Assembly: GCA_002104905.1 (NCBI GenBank)
Contig: MCFE01000038.1
Coordinates: 124,001-188,000, forward strand
Length of the DNA: 64,000 bases
From: Basidiobolus meristosporus CBS 931.73
Lineage: Eukaryota > Basidiobolomycota > Basidiobolomycetes > Basidiobolales > Basidiobolaceae
Direction: 5' to 3'
Below, piece after piece: positions 59,232 to 64,000 of this stretch. Every line of letters starts with the position of its first letter. The stretch's first letter is position 1. Made by a program: the position numbers and the translations under genes. The notes under the pieces were generated by a model. It searched no databases. It was given only the letters and a program-made list of their open reading frames with translations, and was not told the DNA's origin.

Positions 59232-60678
59232 GAGGCCATGCACTTCCCTGTTTGTTAGAATGGAGATTACCAGGGGGCATCCAGTATGGATTGCAGATGC
59301 AAAGCGGAGGCTGCTCATGCCAACTGAAAACCCTCGTCTATGGTGAGAACACAAGCCCAAGATGCTAATATTTTATGTGCTGTAATAGAGGAATAGGGAT
59401 TTAACGCAGAGTTAAGTTTCCACTGCGTCCTCCTCTTCCCCTTATTTTGCATTCATCCTGACTCGGTGAAAGTCAATACTCTTGCTGAAGTGCAGAGTTT
59501 ATGCATGGGAGCAATTGGTACCTTAAGCCATATGCAAATTTGAGATTTTTCGGTCGTTTAATTAACATGGAAGCTTTCCGGATTATCACATGCGACATAT
59601 TACTCAATCCGGGCCTAGTAAGGTGTTTGACTGGAGGAGGCGCTGTTAATATCTAGCGTTGCTAAAGCCATATTCAATGTAGTCTCAACCTGGATACCAC
59701 CACAGGAAAAGAAATCAATATATAAAGGGATAGATGATACCCATATGCTTGGTATTCCGGTATAATTTCATTTGAGTACCTGGGGCTGGTAAGAAATGAA
59801 AACTCAAGACGCAATCCTCTACATTTGTAAACATGGCGTTTAGATAGATCCTGAGGGCTCCTTACTTTGAGGATGTATAGACAACCTCCTTACAAGTAAT
59901 ACATCAATTTACATGGTGCCACTATGCAGCGAGATAAATATTTCCTTTACCATTCAGTTGATAGCCTATTCCCAACCAACATGTAACACTTCCGAACTCA
60001 TCTAGCTACAAGTGGTGTATCGGCTTTGTTTTATCCAAGAATATAGGGAAACACTGTTACACTCCACCTTCGGCCAATGTAAAAGGAGTAAGTGTTGCGG
60101 CAATAAACAATTCGGCTTACCCAATATGCTGTACGCCCATAACTAGCCTCGGTCCAACTACAAGGTTTACTATGAAGTTGCTAATCACTGCATATCTCTA
60201 ATGATTCCTCTTGTCTATGGTGTTCGCCTCACTTCTGTTACTTTCCCATCCATTGAAGGGCCAGCGGTATGCAGACTTGTGATGGCTCTGCTTGAATACT
60301 ATCTTCGGATTGCATCTCGTCAATGATGCGATACACTCAACTGCTGTGCGCACTACAAGAATTAATACTTCAATGGGTTTATTTAATGTAGCGAGATGAT
60401 TCGGAGACATCCCCAGGAGTACATAGCCTATTCAAAGTATTCTATTGACCTAGATTAATATATATACGTTATATATGTAAGCAAGCCAAGAACAGAACCC
60501 ACTGTGTTTATCTTCTCACAGTTTGCCGAAGTTGCTGATGGATACATACCAGATCGCCACAGCTTTAACTATGCAAGCATCAAAATTTAACAACAAGGGT
60601 AGGGGAGGTAAGCAGCGTTCTTCAGCTCCGGAGGATTGATGCCCGAATTTTCAAGAGGTGGGAATGGGTTCTAAGTAA
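59232..60678. other. Intergenic stretch
   Basis: About 1.4 kb upstream of the CHAP gene and downstream of the Myb gene. Only short frames; nothing recognised. Confidence 0.5.
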
Positions 60679-61332
60679 TTACAATGAATTGCCCTGCTGG
60701 GCCTTTTGTTTCTGTCCATTCTTCCACTCGGCTGCCTCGGTCTTTAAAGCTAGCCACCTGTTTTGACAACACTCGGGGGTTTTGCCTTTTACCAATTTAG
60801 AAACCTCCTCCCAATTATCAAACCCGATGCTTTGTATCGCGTTGAGAAGAGTGTCATCTAATTTATGTGTCCACACATTCCAACGAGGGTCTGTTCGCAA
60901 TCCTTGCAAGTACTTGGACTTCAGCTGTGCGCAAGAGCGGGTTTGGAAACCTTCTTTTTGGATGACGGTCCACACGAAACCGTGTTTTAGAACCAGTTTG
61001 TGAAGTAGTTTTTCGTCATCTTCAGTCCATACTTGTGAAGCAGCATATCCCTTGGATTTCATTAACCGTTGTAAGTTTATCTCCGGTTTCAATTTGACCA
61101 GGTAGTGGTAGCGTAGAGTTTGAAGCTGGCGACCAGGAAAACTTCTGGCGATGTAGGACCACTTCTCGCCATATTCATCAACAAGCCGAATCAACCGCTC
61201 GTTCTCCTCTGGTGTCCAATTTAAGATTCGTAGCGTCGAAGTAGTGGAGAATTGGTTTGACCTAGATCTCGTTAAAGCATAGCGAGCAAGTGGGTTGAGT
61301 TTACAAGTCAGGCGGGATTTTAACCAAGACAT
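60679..61332 (-). CDS. Three-repeat Myb/SANT-like protein with mitochondrial-type leader
   Basis: A single exon of 217 aa from ATG 61332. Residues 1-35 are rich in Arg, Lys, Ser, Thr and Leu and lack acidic residues (MSWLKSRLTCKLNPLARYAL onward), the composition of a mitochondrial targeting peptide. Three SANT/Myb repeats follow: about 37-85 (NWTPEENERLIRLV...KWSYIA), 98-145 (VWTEDDEKLLHKLV...VWTVI) and 150-200 (VWTHKLDDTLLNAI...NWEEV...CCQNRWLAL), each with the spaced aromatic residues of the fold. Myb repeats bind DNA. The leader suggests a mitochondrial, perhaps nucleoid, location, which is inference. A nuclear Myb factor with a basic N-terminus is the alternative. Confidence 0.85.
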   Translation of the reverse strand: MSWLKSRLTCKLNPLARYALTRSRSNQFSTTSTLRILNWTPEENERLIRLVDEYGEKWSYIARSFPGRQLQTLRYHYLVKLKPEINLQRLMKSKGYAASQVWTEDDEKLLHKLVLKHGFVWTVIQKEGFQTRSCAQLKSKYLQGLRTDPRWNVWTHKLDDTLLNAIQSIGFDNWEEVSKLVKGKTPECCQNRWLALKTEAAEWKNGQKQKAQQGNSL

Positions 61333-62638
61333 GCTCAGTTAGATTTTATGGCTCCCTGCGAAGGATATTTGAGAAGGACGCAGAAGAAACTCCAATAAAG
61401 GTATCGGAAATCGAAGATCACAGATCAATTTGCTACATCATCATTTGTATGAGTGATATTTCGTAACTAAGCCTAATCCCCATCCTAACCAACATGATTA
61501 GCGTTTCAATAGGTCTATTTAACGAAGGATCATGGATTGGACTGCGTTATTTTGGCTATACAACTTGCTCTCCTGCGACCATCTTGAGACAACCATATTG
61601 GCGGACAACTAAATATTTGCTCAGTATCGGTACCTGAGAATTGGGGAAATTTGCCAACACATTTGAGATATGAATGGCCGAATCAGAGGTTTGAGGGTGC
61701 AACACTTAGCTTTGGCCAGCGTATCACTCAGCCGACGGTGTAGGCCATTCTTGGCATGCTGGTACCATGACTTTTCCTGTCCGAGTTAGATAACACCGCG
61801 AAGGACTACATATGGCCCAGGTGAAGATAAAGGTACAGGTACAGGTGGGAGTACTCTGCCAATGGCTGGACGCGAATGACATCTGAATAACATCAACTCC
61901 AATCCAGTGATTCATTCGGATATGACCAGTAATTGATTAGATGAACAGGTCTTGGTTCGTAAGGTGATACTGAAACTCCTTGATCTCTGTTTGTAACTCA
62001 ATGGTTCGCCCTCCTGATTTAGGACATCAACCGCGAGGGGTTTATGCTCGTTGACGGATTGAATTCAAAGGGTGGAAGGAGCCAGGATTGGATTTAATTT
62101 CAAGACTGGCTCTCAATCGCGGCACCAGTTGAACTTGCAGCACACCCGTGGTACGGATATTCAATACTTCATTGAATTGATTTGATTGTAGTAATTAAGG
62201 TTCCTGCGCACGGGTAATATTAGCCCAACGGGATTCTAATCATATGCCCCATACTCCGATTGAGATGATCGGGATCTCCGTGGAAATGATTCAATCAATT
62301 TGAGCGCAATATGGAGGTCAGGCCCCAAAGGGCAGTTGAGAGATTCTGATTGATTGCAATGATGCTCTGGTCCAGTCAAGGATGCCATGATGTATTACCA
62401 GTTTAGTGGTTTCGAAAGATTCCTTTGAAATTTGGGAAATGCAAATGATTGTTCGAAACGAGGGTCTTCAGCTGCAAGCTAATATCGAAATCCCAGGCCG
62501 TGATTTGACAATCGCGGAATCTTCGTACGAGAAAAAGATCCCACACCAAGAGAATGAAGGGCTCAACAATACGGGTAACGCTCCTGAAAAGGAAGCTTCC
62601 GATGTCGCTCAGTGGCACTATGTTCTTCATTGAACTGC
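61333..62638. other. Intergenic stretch between divergent Myb and CHAP genes
   Basis: About 1.3 kb. A 75-codon frame at 62406-62633 is open on both strands and looks accidental. A short ACAGGT tandem lies near 61836-61848. Confidence 0.5.
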
Positions 62639-62645
62639 TATAAAA
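62639..62645 (+). promoter_or_regulatory. TATA box of the long CHAP gene
   Basis: TATAAAA lies about 95 bases before ATG 62736, the same spacing as in the other CHAP gene. Confidence 0.55.
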
Positions 62646-62735
62646 TCCCCAGGTCGATGAATCACTACTGTATATTCCGATCTCCCTTGATCATCCCGCT
62701 CGTTAAGAAACTTTCAGGAAAAGTTGTCCCTTAAA

Positions 62736-63707
62736 ATGCATTATTTCTCTCGGTATCTCGTAGTGGCTCTTTGCCTTGGCCTTGCTGTGCAAGCCACCCC
62801 AGTAATGGTAAGCGCCAGCGTCGACGCTAGGTCTTTCCATCCTGAGGCCGCAGGTAGCCCAGGTATTTTTCGCCGCGATAGGCATTCTAGTGGTCATGGA
62901 AGAGGTGGTCGAGGAGACTCTGGTCACAGCATGAAGTCGAGTGATGGTCAGAGCTATGGCGATACGCCTGGCCATAGAATGAAATCAAGTGATGGCCAGA
63001 GTTATGGCAATACATCTGGTTATGGCCATCGTTCTAGGCCCAGCAAGTATGGCGGTGACATGGGCCGTTCTCATGACGTTGGTAAACACAGAAAGCATAA
63101 GGGGAAAAAAGGTCACTCGGACGATGGTGGATACGATGGTGGATACGATGGTGGATACGATGGCGGATACGATAGTGGCAATAGCGATTCAAGTGATGAT
63201 GGCCAGGATGATAATGGTGATTCGTATGGTAACTCTGATTCGGGAGACGACACTGACTCCGGTAACACCAGCACACCCACAGATAGCACCGGCGATCAAA
63301 CCACAAGTGGTAGCACCCAGAATAGCACCGATACTAGCACGAGTGCAGGCACAGGAAAGCTTGAATTCCGCTTCCATAATGGTCAATGTACTGATTGGGC
63401 AGATGCTCGCTATGCTCAACTCACTGGACACCATATCAGCTGGTCTGGAGACGCCCGGACTTGGGCAAGTAAGGCACGAAGTGCCAAAGGATGGACGGTC
63501 TCAGCTACCCCTAAGCAGCCTAGTATCATCGTCTTACAGCCAGGGGTTCAAGGTGCTGGCGGTCCAGGTCACGTTGCGGTGGTAGAGAAAATACTTTCCT
63601 CAACCACGGTCTCGACCAGCAACTACAATTTCAACGGCGGACCATATATCAAGAAAACCGCCACCTTCAAGACAGGAAATGGAGTTGACTTCCTCTGGTA
63701 TGGCTAG
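62736..63707 (+). CDS. Secreted CHAP-domain protein with long low-complexity linker
   Basis: A single exon of 323 aa from ATG 62736; the frame opens 12 bases earlier at a TTG, which is not a likely start. A signal peptide (MHYFSRYLVVALCLGLAVQA) is followed by a possible dibasic Kex2 site (FRRDR). Next come two 16-residue repeats around MKSSDGQSYG, a His/Lys/Gly-rich stretch, four DGGY repeats, and a Ser/Thr/Asp-rich linker likely to be O-glycosylated. The C-terminal 115 residues are a CHAP domain: FHNGQCTDWADARYAQLTG with the catalytic Cys, GGPGHVAVVEKI with the His, and VSTSNYNFNGG. It is paralogous to the short CHAP gene at 58675. A secreted peptidase or amidase, possibly anti-bacterial, is inferred from the domain only. 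Confidence 0.92.
   Translation: MHYFSRYLVVALCLGLAVQATPVMVSASVDARSFHPEAAGSPGIFRRDRHSSGHGRGGRGDSGHSMKSSDGQSYGDTPGHRMKSSDGQSYGNTSGYGHRSRPSKYGGDMGRSHDVGKHRKHKGKKGHSDDGGYDGGYDGGYDGGYDSGNSDSSDDGQDDNGDSYGNSDSGDDTDSGNTSTPTDSTGDQTTSGSTQNSTDTSTSAGTGKLEFRFHNGQCTDWADARYAQLTGHHISWSGDARTWASKARSAKGWTVSATPKQPSIIVLQPGVQGAGGPGHVAVVEKILSSTTVSTSNYNFNGGPYIKKTATFKTGNGVDFLWYG
63127..63174 (+). repeat. 12-base tandem repeat inside the CHAP gene
   Basis: Four near-identical 12-base units encode DGGY in tandem; the last copy has one changed base. Unit length is a multiple of three, so expansion or loss keeps the frame. Confidence 0.85.
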
Positions 63708-64000
63708 GATGCTTAGAACCCCTCGGTTTCCGCCCTGGATATATATGAAATTTGCTGATATGAATTGATCAAACATTCCAAATCAACTCGGACACTGGCA
63801 GTCTAATTTTGCCTTGGTTAATGGAATTGGTGCAGAAATAATAAAACTCCATCACTGAAACTAATACTTCAGTTGCCAGGCCCGTTGAATATAACAGACC
63901 AAAAGAAATGCATACCGGATCCATAGTACCGTACAAAAGATTACAAGATGTTGATGGTAACCAGACGGCTGTGGGACTGAGTTATTGTCAATGAGGCAAT
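63708..64000. other. 3' flank of the CHAP gene
   Basis: No feature seen up to the window edge. Confidence 0.5.

Noticed and set aside
63127-63174. Short direct repeats considered as a CRISPR-like array
   Set aside because: There are no spacers; the units are contiguous and code for DGGY within a protein.
62989-63585. 198-codon Met-rich ORF
   Set aside because: Frame-shifted reading of the repeat linker and CHAP domain of the gene at 62736.

Overview
The window looks like nuclear DNA from an early-diverging fungus. Genes are far apart, and many are interrupted by short GT-AG introns of roughly 45-90 bases. They include actin, squalene synthase, a Rax1-like RGS membrane protein, a Dma1-type FHA-RING ligase, an FHA-forkhead factor, an F-box protein and an alpha-arrestin. 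Two secreted CHAP-domain proteins and the gene-poor layout recall Basidiobolus and its relatives. That placement is inference; no search was run.

Left end (1-16942): two giant secreted coiled-coil proteins lie head to head. One runs leftwards from 7179 and leaves the window still open after 2393 codons. The other runs rightwards from 8699 to 16942 (2727 aa, one 60-base intron). They share an N-terminal signal sequence, a short LFPD block and the same repeat grammar, with a higher-order repeat of about 162 residues. I recognise no described family. This is the best candidate in the window for something undescribed.

17-28 kb: an alpha-arrestin with two PPxY motifs, squalene synthase (11 exons), then an AT-rich gap holding a near-perfect 0.77 kb hairpin repeat with degraded relatives beside it, and a bHLH factor.

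28-41 kb: a Rax1-like gene, actin, a lipase of the bacterial family I.5 type with its catalytic triad and zinc ligands kept, and an F-box protein.

41-50 kb: MLH3 with an intact endonuclease motif, a Dma1-like FHA-RING ubiquitin ligase, and an intronless methyltransferase that matches the C-terminal N1-methyltransferase part of ovothiol synthase OvoA (OvoM-like).

52-64 kb: an FHA-forkhead factor, an 85-aa orphan with a clear TATA box, a three-finger UBZ/UIM protein resembling the N-terminal half of SLX4, two oppositely oriented secreted CHAP proteins, and a three-repeat Myb/SANT protein with a mitochondrial-type leader. The genes do not form one pathway. Local themes are cell-surface and secreted proteins (giant pair, CHAP pair) and DNA repair (MLH3, SLX4-like). 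The long spaces between genes show no recognisable genes.
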